From Arcuatula senhousia (Eukaryota; Mollusca; Bivalvia; Mytilida; Mytilidae): a stretch of 64,000 bases of DNA. Below the pieces are notes generated by a model, which was not told the DNA's origin, did not search any database, and was given only the letters and a program-made list of their open reading frames with translations. The position numbers and the translations under genes were made by a program. Of the stretch, positions 54,001-64,000 are shown in pieces (position 1 is the first letter of the stretch; each line of letters starts with the position of its first letter). The stretch covers positions 35,474 through 99,473 of the forward strand of contig CAXARO010000904.1 of assembly GCA_963971305.1 (NCBI GenBank), in the 5' to 3' direction.

Positions 54001-57000
54001 CTAAAAATGACAATAGCTCACATGACCCTTTGATTCAGGTGAGCTAAAAAACAAAAAAAGTTTAAATTTTCACTTATTAAAGATAATTTCACTGATAAAA
54101 ATATTTGAAAGATTCTTTACAATTTTAAAAGTAAACCATTTTTCTTGGAACTGTACTTTGAAGTTCTGGGGTCTTGAGACATTATTTTTTTTCAAGCTTA
54201 AATGTCTTAGTTAAAGCATGCATTGAACTTTGTTAAATACTGTTAAAGAATTTTTCTCTCTTCTTGGTACCAATTTTCATTATCATGCTTTTTGGGTGTC
54301 TAACAGACCACAAAATTTGATTTCTAATGAAAATTAATTTCTTTACATTTCTAGTATTACATTTTGTTCCCAATCTAGGAATTTCATGCCTTTACATTTA
54401 AGAAATATAAGAATAATCTGAATTTTAATAAAAATCTATATTTTAATACAAGAAGGGTAAAGCTTTTCCAACTTTACGACATGTACATGTATAAAATCTG
54501 GTGCTTGAGAAATCTATAATACACATTTTTCAGCACAAACCTTTGTAACTGATTGTGCACCTTGAGTAAAGCTTTCAATGACCACTTGTTTCAGGATGTC
54601 CATGCATGGTTCCACATGGCTGGGTACATCAACATCAAATAAGATCTGTGGCTTGGATATAAGGCTGGCCCACACTCTTGTGGCATAGCTAAAACATAGA
54701 TAATTTTAATGTGACATTATATGATACCCCTCCATTTGTCCCAAAAGAACTTGATATTTTTTTCTGTTGTTGATAAAAGACCCCAGAAAATAAAACTGGT
54801 ATAGAAAAAAAATAACTTGAGTTATCTTTCTTTGATAAAAAAATAATCAGTGTCAGAAAAACATAGTTATTATAATTTTTTTTAAATGTGGAAAGATATT
54901 TTTGAGAATTTGTAATAAAAAAACTTTGCAAAATTTCACTTTTATGTAATATTTTTATTTCATCATTGTACAGACAGAGTGAAGCTGAGAGTATCATGGC
55001 GGGTTATAATAAAACAGTCAATATTTCAATTTGAATTATCCAGCATATTTCATCATTGTACAGACAGAGTGAAGCTGAGAGTATCATGGTGGGTTATAAT
55101 AAAACAGTCAATATTTCAATTTGAATTATCCAGCAGAAATGGTACTGAAAATGAATTTATATCATTCACAATTTTAAATGCAACTTTCAGATGTGTCAAA
55201 ATATCACACCTTTGAATTGTCAATTTTATCTTAAGATGCTCTCATAAGCAAATACGTCTCCTGGTAACCTGCCCAACCTTTATTTTTTGGGGGTCACAAA
55301 TTTGTTGCTGCATTAATTTGAGGATACTATTGAAGGAAGCTACATGCAAACTACCAAGAGGCATTGACATGTACTTGCCAAAAACTGCAACAAAATGTTT
55401 GTGATGCCGCAGGATGCAACATAAAACTATATGACCTACAACATTCAAAATTAGCCATAAAAATTTTGAAATTCCATGCATCATGAATATCACAATGTCT
55501 AATGAATTAATATTGTTAAAATAAGTCTACCATTGGCTTTTCCATGTTTGTAAAAGTCCAGAATCGGCACCAACTTCTTTTCCTAGTTTGTCCATTTGAC
55601 AGAGGAAATATCGTACAGGAACTGACAAACATTCAGGATCTGTGATGCTACCAAAGGCAGAGTCTATGTATTCTTTTAGTATCAACTGGAATTAAAAATA
55701 ATAAAATATGTCCTTTCTGAGACTTGTGAGACAAAAGTGATATAATACAAGGTTAAACTTTTAGAAATACCTACACAAAGTCAGAACAATTCTTTTTATT
55801 TCATTTCCAGTACGTAACTACCTGTTTTTTTTGTGTGTTTCATTTGGCTGTCTGGAAATTGATCAGTCTTGTTCAAGGTTTTGTTTTTATCTAAACAACA
55901 GCTAACATTTTGACTTATTTAGATCATTACCTTTGTTTGGAACAATCTGTTTAAGAATATCTCTCCAATCTCATGATCTTTGTTGGACTTTTCTTCATCT
56001 GTTAGATTGGACTGAAAAACAAAAATCATAGTAAGCTATTGTTTTAGTTTTCTGTCCTAATTAATGTGCATGAGTCATACAAGGCAGTCAGTTCTAATTG
56101 TGGAAAAAACTAGAGGAGTACATAGAGAAACTATAACGGCGGTCTTCCATGGAAGATGTTGCGTGTGTCTTAAAATATTCAGTAAACAGAAGTAGATGAG
56201 TAAGAGGCATAAAATGGCTTTAAACAGAGATGAGGGATAGTACCAAAGTGACTCTTTGCACTTTGCAATATGTTGCAGGCTACATAAAAACACACTATAT
56301 GATTTTTATTGATTCATTTTCATTTTATTCTGGATCCAGCAGAATATAACTACAAGACTTTTAAAAGTCTTGTAGTTATATTCTGCTGGATCCAGATTCT
56401 CTTAAAAGAAGTGCCATTTGTTTCTGTCAGGATAAGGCCATTATAATAAATCCCCAATTCTCGTCCAAATTTCTTGAAAATATCAGGTGGGCAGGAATTT
56501 AATTTTATTTATCCCCTTTGAAAAAATGTTCTGTCATTTCTAAATAAATTTACAAAAAAAGGAACATAAAATGCCACATAAATCAAAATAATTTTTTTTT
56601 TCAGGCAGTTGAAAAAATCTGGGGTGGGAGAGGATGAGAAAATATATTCTTTTTTATCGGTAATTAGAACCTTTTCCTTTGATCTCATCTGCCTGATATT
56701 TTTTTAGTATCATGGGCATGCAGTCTGTGATACAAGAAAATATCAGGTGGGAGCACTTGATAACTGTGACGTCATGCGATGAAATGTGACATGATTTGTG
56801 ACATCATGTGACGTTATTGTACTAAAACTTGTTAAATGTGTGCGTTTTTAGATTACCAGACTTGTCCCATACTAACCTAGATATAGATAGTATCAAAAAG
56901 GACAGAACATAATATTCTATATATATTGGCACTATAAATAAAATCTGAAGGGATGAGTAGACTTACCAAGTGCCATCTGTTTTGATCAGAATTATCAACA

Positions 57001-60000
57001 GAATCTGATGGCATCAGTAACTTAACACTGTCTGGACTGGTTTGGGGATGGTGGCAGTTCTCTGGAAAATAGAGCAAGTGAGTTTGAGTGCTGATAAAGT
57101 TGTTAATTAAATGCACAATAAGTACTTAATTTTTGTCAGATTTGTCAGCAGTTCTTTTCTCCTGGAGGAGAAAAGAATAAAAGTCAAGTAAGTAATAGAA
57201 GATATTGGGATGTGGAATAAGTGTATGCGACACAACCTACAATATGTATGACAATCTAAAAAATCCACAGCTGAAAACAGCCAGCAGCCTTCAATGTGAC
57301 CAGCTGTCGCTGCTCACTGTTTTGTAATTGGTTTTTACCTCAATGAACATATTAAAATTTAAAGCATTTGAAAAATTTTAATTTATAATTTATAGTTTTC
57401 TGGTTTAAAAATATGTCTATCATAAGTAAGATTTTTTTCTTAATATGTGGCAAATTGTGCTGTAGTTTTCATTTGTTTTAAATTTAAAACTTGAAGTAAA
57501 ATGCTTAAAATTATTGTTGCCAATTTATACCATTTGAATAAAGTGCAAGATGTAAAAGTTTTATGCAAAAAAGTTTTTAAAATGATAATAATTACAATTA
57601 CAAAATGTGTCAATAGATGACAGTAAGGCTTCAATTAATGCTTAAGTGAACAACATTTTCAGATATTTCTATTAAAAATATGTTAAAGATTAACACAATA
57701 AAATGAAAATGTGTATTACTCAATAAATAATGCAGTTTTTGTTTTGTGAGGTTAGCACAAACAAAATGAGTAATTTAATTGTTAACTAATCTGTTACTCA
57801 AATTAGAAAAAAAAAAAAAAAAAAGTTGCAGAAATATCTCAAAGACATAAATGGCAGAAAATGGCTAAGAAGTGTAAGCAAAAGAACACCAAGAAAAAGA
57901 AAGTAAAGATAATTATTGAATTCCATCACAATGGAATTTCAGCATCATGTACATTCATTAAAGTTTCGTATTATACTTCTGAGTTTAAGATATCCTAACT
58001 TCCTTTTATTTTCAAAAATTGAGACCAAATCTTGCATGCTTTTTTTAAAAACGAGTTAGGTAACTTGTTTGTAATCCTTGGTCTAACTTGCTCACATTAG
58101 TCCCAAAATGGAAAAAATCCCATTAAAATTAAGTCTAGCTAGCACAAAATATGGAAAAATTGAAATCATGTCTTTTTTAATTATTCTTCAAACAATATTA
58201 TTATATCTGTCCAAATTCATTTACATTGAGCATTAGAATGATAATTATAATTTTTGTATTTGGGTTAACTGAGATGTGGATGACATTGTTACAGACAATG
58301 CAAACAATCAAATCTATTGTTGCTATGACTAGCTTCTGCAACTTTTGTCCCAAACCACACAATTTTTTTGAACATTGATCTACTAGACAAACAAAGTGCA
58401 ATAACTGATTATTCCTTACAGTTTTTACCAATCTTTTTTTTTTTAAACTGAAAATAAAAAAAATTAACCTACTAAGTATTAGTGAAGTACAAACAAATGC
58501 ATTTAAATACAAGTATCTAGCGTAGAGTTGTGCTAACTAATCACTCATCTAGTGCTTTTGTGAGATTATTCTTACCCATTCTATGTTTTATACATATTAT
58601 ATGGTTTTCTACAATTAAATAACAACAAAACATGATAACATAAACTTCATATTCAACTCTTAATAAATTCATGTCACTATTTGTGATAGATATTTTTTAC
58701 ATTTATAAGAATGTGTGTGTGTGTGTTAAGGTTTTAACTTAACATCCTTTTCCACACACCCGTGCAATATAGGGCAGTCAGTTTTAATGAGAAACCACCG
58801 ATCTTGGGAAGGTAACTGACAAACCTAATTACATACAGGTGGGTAAGTCCCATTTTTCTACATTACAAGAGGGACTATAACACCATCTGAGAGGTTTACA
58901 TAAAAGCAGGGCAAAAAAAACCCCAAGCATTCAGATGCATGTTTTTATTGTTATATGAAATAATTCACCATAAAATGTTATAATTAGAATGTTTGTGTTG
59001 CTTTGCTTTCCTCTAGTTTATATCTAAAACATTATCACAGACTTTGATAGACATTAATAAAGAATTTATGACAGCTTCAGAAACATGCTTTAAAGCTATT
59101 TCAATGGAGATAAAAAAAATTAAAGCTGTATTTCAGCTCAAAGATTTTTTAAATTAACAGTTAAGCAAATAATAAGGAGTGACATTGCAGCCAAATGCAT
59201 TGAAAAGCCAGAATAAATAAAATTGATCAAAATAAAAAATCACAGTTTATTGAAATAAACATAAACCTGAGAAAAATGAAGCTACAATCTTTCAGAACAC
59301 TAGAGACTGATTTTGAGTTTTTAGTTGATTTGTTTTGACAGACTGCACAACAATGTGCAAAGAATAATAAAACATGTTTAGAAAGTTATACTACCGAGTT
59401 GATCTTCTTCAGAATTATCTAATGTGCGTTGTAATGTTCGTTGGTTTTCTACAAATTTTATACACCACTTTTTATTAATTTATCGTAGAATTCAACCAAT
59501 AATATTAACTACTGTGATTTCATTTATATTCGCGGGATATCAATTTTCGTGGTTTTTCGTTGATGGCTTTTAACCACGAAATTTGATACGCAATGAAAAG
59601 TAAATCAAACATTGATTAGTATGCTGCAGATGTCAAATCCACCAATTTAGGCATCCACAAACCGTTCCTTTTTCATCAAACTACGAAAATTGGTACCCAT
59701 GAATATAAATGAATCCACTGTATTAACCACATGTATAAAATTGATGAAAACTGTCAGCTTTTTTGGCTATTTATAAATTTTGTCTATATTGCAACAAAAA
59801 AATGTGGTTACTCTGCCTTGTAGAATTTAGATTTCAAATAAATAAAGAAAGAATGTGTCCATGGGACACGGATGCCCCCGCTGGCCCCAAATAAAAAGTT
59901 GAAGTGCAACAGGTCTGAAAGTTGCTTAGGACGCATAGTTTATCATACTTAACCATCCTACCAAGTTTCAAATCAATCTCAGATACAGTTTCTGAGAAAA

Positions 60001-63000
60001 GCTTGACGGAAATTTTCATGTCGATTTTGGTATTGATCCAGCCCCAAACAGGAAGTAGATGTCGGACAGGTCTAAAATTCGCTTAGGACATATAGTATGT
60101 CATACTGAACCATCCTACCAAGTTTCAAGTTATTCCCATTTATGGTTTCTGAGAAAAGCTTGACGGAAATTTCGTACGGACGGACGTACGGCCGTACATA
60201 CGGACGGACATGAGTAAAACTTAATGCCCCCCGACATGTTGTCGCGGGGGCATAACAAAAATAGAAGAATTTGGTATAAACTTTTTAACCCTCTTACCAT
60301 AAATGTCTTGTGGTTCGTCATCGACTTCTTTGTACATCAGGGCCATGTCACTGCCATCTTTTACCAGATAATGTTTGAGGGTGTTAAGACGTACCATACC
60401 ATTACTGCGGTCACTAATGTTGTCGATGTCTTGCAGAACTAGTTTTCCACCTCTGCCAGCATGCCACTCTATAGAAATATAAAAATACTCTATCAGAAAA
60501 TAAGATTTTTATTTGCTGTAAAGCAAGCTTAAGATGCCATGTGAAATTTTGATTGCATTTAAGATGAATGTTCTTGACACTATTGTATATTCTATGAACA
60601 TCACATCTAATAAGAACACAGAGAGGGAATATTTTTCCAGGAATTGTTGAAACCCAGAGGTGGTGTTAGTTCCAAGTTCCAATTTAGTTAGCATGCTCAT
60701 TCACATGAATCACATGTGCCCTCATATTGAATTGTTTATCAACATTCCTAAGATCTGTAATTCAGCATGGTACTGTACCAACCAAATTTGCTTTCTTTTC
60801 AATGGAATATCTATGTCGTCTGCATTTTAAAGTATTTTGAAAATGAAAAGTCCTTGTAGAAAATTTTGAGCAAAAAATGACTTCACACCATACAGAAATA
60901 TATAATGAACTGTTTATGGCACAGAGGTACAAAACGATACTAAGTACCAATTGTTTTAAAATCAACCTCTTTTAAAAGGAGAACTCAAGATATAATAAGT
61001 TCAAAATTTTAATTTTAGACCTATGTGTATAGATAGATATGTTTATTTAAAGTGTGACCTGTTATAAAATACAATTAGTTTAATATCAGTACATAAATAT
61101 ATTTCAGTTAATATTTGTATGTATAAACAGCCAGCCTGTAGAGGCTTATGAAACACTATCTAATAAAATTCAAAGTGATACTAAAAAACAAAATGTAAGC
61201 ATTTATAATTTACCTTTAGGCCAGGCCACTAGATTAATATATAGAAAAAAAATTAAGCTGAACTAGAATTCAAACAATAATTTATCTATATTTGATAATT
61301 TGAATGTGTTTTTAAGTAGAAAGATAAAAATTACTATTTGAAAAACAAGAGGCTCCCAGGAGCTGGAATTGCTCACATGGTCTTTATGTCAACCCTATGA
61401 AGAACTTTGTAGAGCTAAATAAGCTGAATATTTAAGCAAGCAACGGCTTTTCTTTTTCAGCAATAAAGGGCTGTAACCCCTACAAGGGATCATCTGCCAA
61501 CTTCGACCAAATGGAGACTTTTGTAGAACTTTTGAAGCTGCAGCAGTATGGTGGCATCAGATTTCATCTATCTCTTATACTTTTTGAATTACAAGCCAAA
61601 AACAGTAGTCTGACCCCCCTGGTCTATTTTTAGTAACGGTGGCCATGCTTTTTGATGGATCAAAAATCGAAACAAAAGTTTCGTGCAGGACACCCTAAGG
61701 ATCATTCATACCAAGTTTCATTAAAATCTGTTCAGTAGTTTCAGAGGAGAGGATTTTTGAAAATTGTTAACGGACGACAGACGATGACGACGACGGACGC
61801 CAAGTGATGGTATTAACTCACATGGATTTTCGGTCCAGGTGAGCTAAAATAAAATAAATTTACCTATATGAAAGTCTAAAGCTGTCTACCAACTATTGAT
61901 TTTTCATAAATTTTCCAAGAAAAGCAAAGAAGTGTGAACCTGAGTTAATGGTCAAGGCAATTCTTAGGAGTGGAGAAATAAAATTCAAACTTTTTCAACT
62001 TTGTTGCATGGAATATAAATATTGCTTTCAAACACCAAGAAAATGTTTAATTCCAGAGTGATACAAACCTAGTTCTAAATCATTGATGCTGGGGATTTCT
62101 GATGCTGGTTTATTTTTGTAAATCGCAGTGCAACATTTGTGTTTAACTTGGGAAACTGTGTCACAATCTAGGACTTCTACTGGAATCTTGACATCACTTG
62201 TTCCATTCAGGTCAATGTTCAACTTCTGCAAATTAGAAACAAAGAAAGCCAAACACTTTTATAGCAGTAGGAGTAATTTTTTTAAAGGTTTTTTCTTAAA
62301 CTAACAAGAAGTTGCTAACCTAGGAACATAAAATCACAATTAACAACACAATAACATATGATAAAGCAAAATGCAAAATATTAGGTATCTGCATCATGCA
62401 GTTGATGAGAAAACTGTAACCATTTTTTTTTTTGTGTACAGACAAACATAAATGGACAAGGGTATAACAGTATTACCCCCTCTTCCTCCAAGCAAAGGAA
62501 GTATGACAAAATATAAATGAAACAAAATTAAAACTTATCCAAGTATACAAACCAAGTTCAAAATCATTTTGACTTGTTTTTTTTTTTTGAAAATCACAGT
62601 GCAACATTTGTGTAAATTTCATCAAAATAAGTTTTGATACTTACCATTGTCTGAAATTCCACACGAGTTTTCAGAAGACTCTCCTCGGCCAGTGTATTCC
62701 TGCTATGATTTGTCACTGCATCAATGGGACCTTTCTCAATCACTGTCTGTGCTGCTTTATATAACATGAACAATTGCATGCCGTTGTGTTTCTGAAAATT
62801 AATGTCGACATTATAGTACTGTAGATTCATTCATTTTGGTTGGTACCAATTTTGGTGGTTTGATAAAAGGGATCAATTCATTGGATTCTTAAATTCTTGG
62901 TTCTAAAGTCTTCAGCATACAGATGAATCTCTTTTTCATGGGTAGCCTTACCAACAAAAAACACAAAAATTGATACCCCACAAATATTGATGAAAAGAAT

Positions 63001-63934
63001 TAAATTCATTCAAAGAACTAGACAAACTGGTTTTAAAATAATAAAAAATGATAAAGATAACTCTACTTAAACATTTATCATTTTCTAATGAGATATTCAA
63101 AATCCCACTTCAAGCATTGACTGAGTAGTTACTTTCATATATAAAAAAAGTCACTGGTTGCAAAATTCAAGATTATGTCAGATGAAATGATTCATGGTTG
63201 TTTCAATTAGTTTGTGACAGGTTGTTGTACTGAGATGATCATTTTTTAATCTCTATTGTGTCTCACAACTATGTTGTGTTTTGTGTTACAAGACCCTTTG
63301 ATCCCAATGGAAGAGAGAAGTTTGGTGCCATAAAACATGGTTCAACCCACCATTTCTTTTGAAATGCCTGTACCAAGCCAGGACCATTGCAATCTTCAAT
63401 TTCTCTGGTACTGTGGTTTCATTATTATTCGTGGGGTATTAATTTTTGTGGTTTTCTTGGGTGGTCTTGACCCACCAAATTTGATACTCCACGAAAAGAA
63501 GATTTTATATTGGTTTGTATGTTGCAAACAACAGAACCACTAATTCAAGAATCCACAAACTGACAATTATTCATCAAACAATGAAAATTGGTATCCACGA
63601 AAATAAATGAATCCACAGTATGTCTTTGCATTGCTTTTTTTTTTGTTCTTTGATATATGAGATTGATCTTCCAAGTTCAGTAATTTTGTAGTTACCTTTA
63701 TTATACATGTACAAGTAAATCAGCAATTTTAAAGTGGCATTTATTCTTTAAATTTGCATGATGTTTTTATTCTGCTATTTATCTACATGTAGCATGTCTA
63801 AATTTGATCAAGCCTGTTGTCCTAAACCTTAAGGTTCTAATACAATGTAAAGCCATTCATTTTATACCTGTAAGTGATCATACAATGTAAGCTGAAGCCA
63901 ATTCACTGTCAATCTTTGGGCGATGGACTCAAAT
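51047..63934 (-). CDS. PLXN: Plexin, 3' eleven exons: cytoplasmic RasGAP region with Rho-binding domain
   Basis: Semaphorin receptor. Exons on the - strand: 63934-63868, 62791-62645, 62225-62069, 60468-60298, 57061-56967, 56011-55931, 55685-55531, 54688-54541, 53268-53137, 52032-51952, 51139-51047 (TAG). All introns are GT-AG, and every phase joins, giving about 441 codons. Order: first GAP half (RLTVNWLQLTLYDHL; FMLYKAAQTVIEKGPIDAVT), the Rho-binding insert (IPVEVLDCDTVSQVKHK to MVRLNTLKHYLVKDG), RWHLV, EIFLNRLFQTK, second GAP half (YATRVWASLISKPQILFDVD; LLFCNDIPEYRKQVHHFF; AVLDEIYKFISKHQNE) and a C-terminus ending EAIIEKMEGC. The Arg of YATRVW aligns with the second GAP arginine of vertebrate plexins (LPLRFW context). 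Sequence is diverged from vertebrate A and B classes, so I do not assign a class. The ectodomain, membrane segment and first Arg-finger exon lie beyond the right edge. Confidence 0.93.
51198..51407. mobile_element. ACTGTGG-family MITE, copy 2 (last plexin intron)
   Basis: ACTGTGGTTTCATTATTATT at the left, AATGAATCCACAGT at the right, with complementary halves as in copy 1. It lies about 60 bp upstream of the last exon's acceptor. Confidence 0.8.
52554..53132. mobile_element. 579-bp terminal-inverted-repeat element abutting a plexin splice donor
   Basis: Left GGCCACATAAAAAAAATCAT and TAGCTTCTCAGGCC; the reverse complement of the right end reads GGCCAAAAAAAAATATCATT then AGCTTCTCAGGCC. TTA flanks both ends (52551-52553 and 53133-53135), as in PIF/Harbinger-type insertions. 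The interior is locally GC-rich (52800-53100) with a 79-codon ORF of no known family, and CTTCTCAGGCCA...GAGGCAGGG occurs twice near the left end. The right end is four bases into the intron following the exon at 53137-53268. Confidence 0.8.
53378..54050. mobile_element. Hairpin-ended element, GCTCACCTG family, copy 3 (plexin intron)
   Basis: Perfect 5' hairpin AGGCTCCCAGGAGCCT, then TCGCTCACCTGA. A single core region contains GGTCTGACCCCCCTGTTCTA, CACAAACTTGGTAGAGGACA and AAGTTTCAAAGCAATCC. It ends with the hairpin AGCTCACATGACCC...GGTGAGCT. Short form of the elements at 23.2 and 44.4 kb. Confidence 0.82.
54957..55136. repeat. 90-bp tandem duplication in a plexin intron
   Basis: CATCATTGTACAGACAGAGT recurs exactly 90 bp apart (54961 and 55051), and the two units differ by very few bases (GGCGGG against GGTGGG). 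A recent local duplication. Confidence 0.85.
56329..56396. repeat. Perfect 68-bp palindrome in a plexin intron
   Basis: 34-bp arms without spacer: the left arm begins TCTGGATCCAGCAGAATATA and ends ACTTTT at 56362; the right arm mirrors it base for base to 56396. The next bases outward do not pair. It could extrude a cruciform; an assembly foldback artefact is also possible. Confidence 0.92.
58730..58905. repeat. Dispersed repeat (GGCAGTCAGTTTTAATG family), uninterrupted copy
   Basis: Has CAATATAGGGCAGTCAGTTT, TTGGGAAGGTAACTGACAAA and GTAAGTCCCATTTTTC, in the same order as the split copy at 42961-44215. The (GT)n head is at 58713-58726. It shows the target sequence before the 985-bp foldback element inserted. 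Confidence 0.6.
59511..59721. mobile_element. ACTGTGG-family MITE, copy 3 (plexin intron)
   Basis: ACTGTGATTTCATTTATATT at the left and AATGAATCCACTGT at the right, with GGATATCAATTTTCGTGGTT against CTACGAAAATTGGTACCC inside. Confidence 0.75.
59855..60253. mobile_element. Hairpin-ended element, GATGCCCCC family (plexin intron)
   Basis: 5' hairpin GTGTCCATGGGACAC then GGATGCCCCCG. Two cores contain CTACCAAGTTTCAA and TTTCTGAGAAAAGCTTGACG. A (CGGAC)n-like run follows, and the terminal hairpin is ATGCCCCCcgacatgttgtcgcGGGGGCAT written as arms ATGCCCCC and GGGGGCAT (60222-60253). Confidence 0.8.
61350..61845. mobile_element. Hairpin-ended element, GCTCACCTG family, copy 4 (plexin intron)
   Basis: AGGCTCCCAGGAGCTGGAAT, TGCTCACATGG, one core (GGGCTGTAACCCCTACAAGG), GGTCTATTTTTAGTAACGGT, CAAGTTTCATTAAAATCTGT, GACGACGACGGACGCC and the end hairpin ACTCAC...GTGAGCT. 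Confidence 0.8.
62818..63005. mobile_element. ACTGTGG-family MITE, copy 4, degraded
   Basis: ACTGTAGATTCATTCATTTT at the left, GGTACCAATTTTGGTGGTTT inside, and a decayed right end near 63005. Lies 27 bp upstream, on the coding strand, of an exon acceptor. Confidence 0.55.
63195..63715 (+). repeat. Retroelement-associated untranslated repeat, copy 2, interrupted by a MITE
   Basis: Same blocks and order as 27490-27770: GGTTGTTGTACTGAGATGAT, TACAAGACCCTTTGATCCCA, CAGGACCATTGCAATCTTCA, then after the insertion GAGATTGATCTTCCAAGTTC and AGTAATTTTGTAGTTACC. It lies in a plexin intron. Confidence 0.65.
63410..63619. mobile_element. ACTGTGG-family MITE, copy 5, with identifiable empty site
   Basis: ACTGTGGTTTCATTATTATT to AATGAATCCACAGT, flanked by GT/TA bases. 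The surrounding repeat is continuous without it at about 27690, which defines the insertion. Confidence 0.8.
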
Positions 63935-64000
63935 CTAAAATTAAAAAAAAGTTTTTTTATTTAAAAAAAATGTCATGTAAATCATACACAAAATATAGTT

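Overview
The window is eukaryotic nuclear DNA from an invertebrate, most likely a bivalve mollusc. The evidence is a multi-exon plexin gene with GT-AG introns, an intronless B-box gene of the type expanded in bivalves, several non-LTR retrotransposon relics, and dispersed repeats of kinds I know from mussels and other bivalves (hairpin-ended elements with GGAC-type simple repeats; short palindromic elements beginning ACTGTGG). I cannot name the species. There is no sign of prokaryotic gene organisation, and I see no rRNA, tRNA or CRISPR.

Layout. 1-~10.65 kb is visibly more GC-rich and is a decayed Maverick/Polinton (adintovirus-like) element running off the left edge: protein-primed family B DNA polymerase (+), adenain-like cysteine protease (+), retroviral-type integrase (-), PLA2-like virion protein (-), packaging ATPase (+), then a run of structural or accessory proteins (+) and a small convergent gene (-). 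It ends in a 171-bp tandem array. Frameshifts, stops and catalytic-site substitutions show it is inactive. 12.0-18.4 kb is a stack of 5'-truncated non-LTR retrotransposons on the - strand. 18.4-22.4 kb holds a minisatellite and a 2.5-kb element with 14 internal tandem units, some in a higher-order pattern. 22.5-32.1 kb is a mosaic of a YIDD-box reverse transcriptase lineage, a craniofacial-development-protein-2-like (RTE/CR1-type) retrotransposon and nested small elements. 32.96-34.67 kb (-) is the one clean single-exon gene, a 570-residue B-box/coiled-coil/beta-propeller protein. 35-39 kb is repeats. 39.1-42.4 kb is another non-LTR element (+), split by a 1.3-kb tandem-repeat element. 43-49.8 kb is dominated by foldback and hairpin elements, several with readable target-site duplications.

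51.05-63.93 kb (-) is the 3' part of a plexin gene: eleven exons whose reading phases all join without a break, covering the cytoplasmic RasGAP region with its inserted Rho-binding domain and ending in a stop codon. Its introns hold further copies of the repeats, a perfect 68-bp palindrome, and a terminal-inverted-repeat element lying four bases from a splice donor.

The host genes are independent: plexin is a semaphorin receptor, and the B-box protein resembles TRIM2/3/71-like ubiquitin-pathway proteins without a RING. The rest is a record of successive insertions. The most interesting general observation is that four sequence-distinct repeat families (at 19.9/48.9, 59.9, 23.2/44.4/53.4/61.3 and 40.5 kb) follow one structural rule: a 5' signature, tandem core units, often a simple repeat, then the same signature restated as the left arm of a 3'-terminal hairpin.
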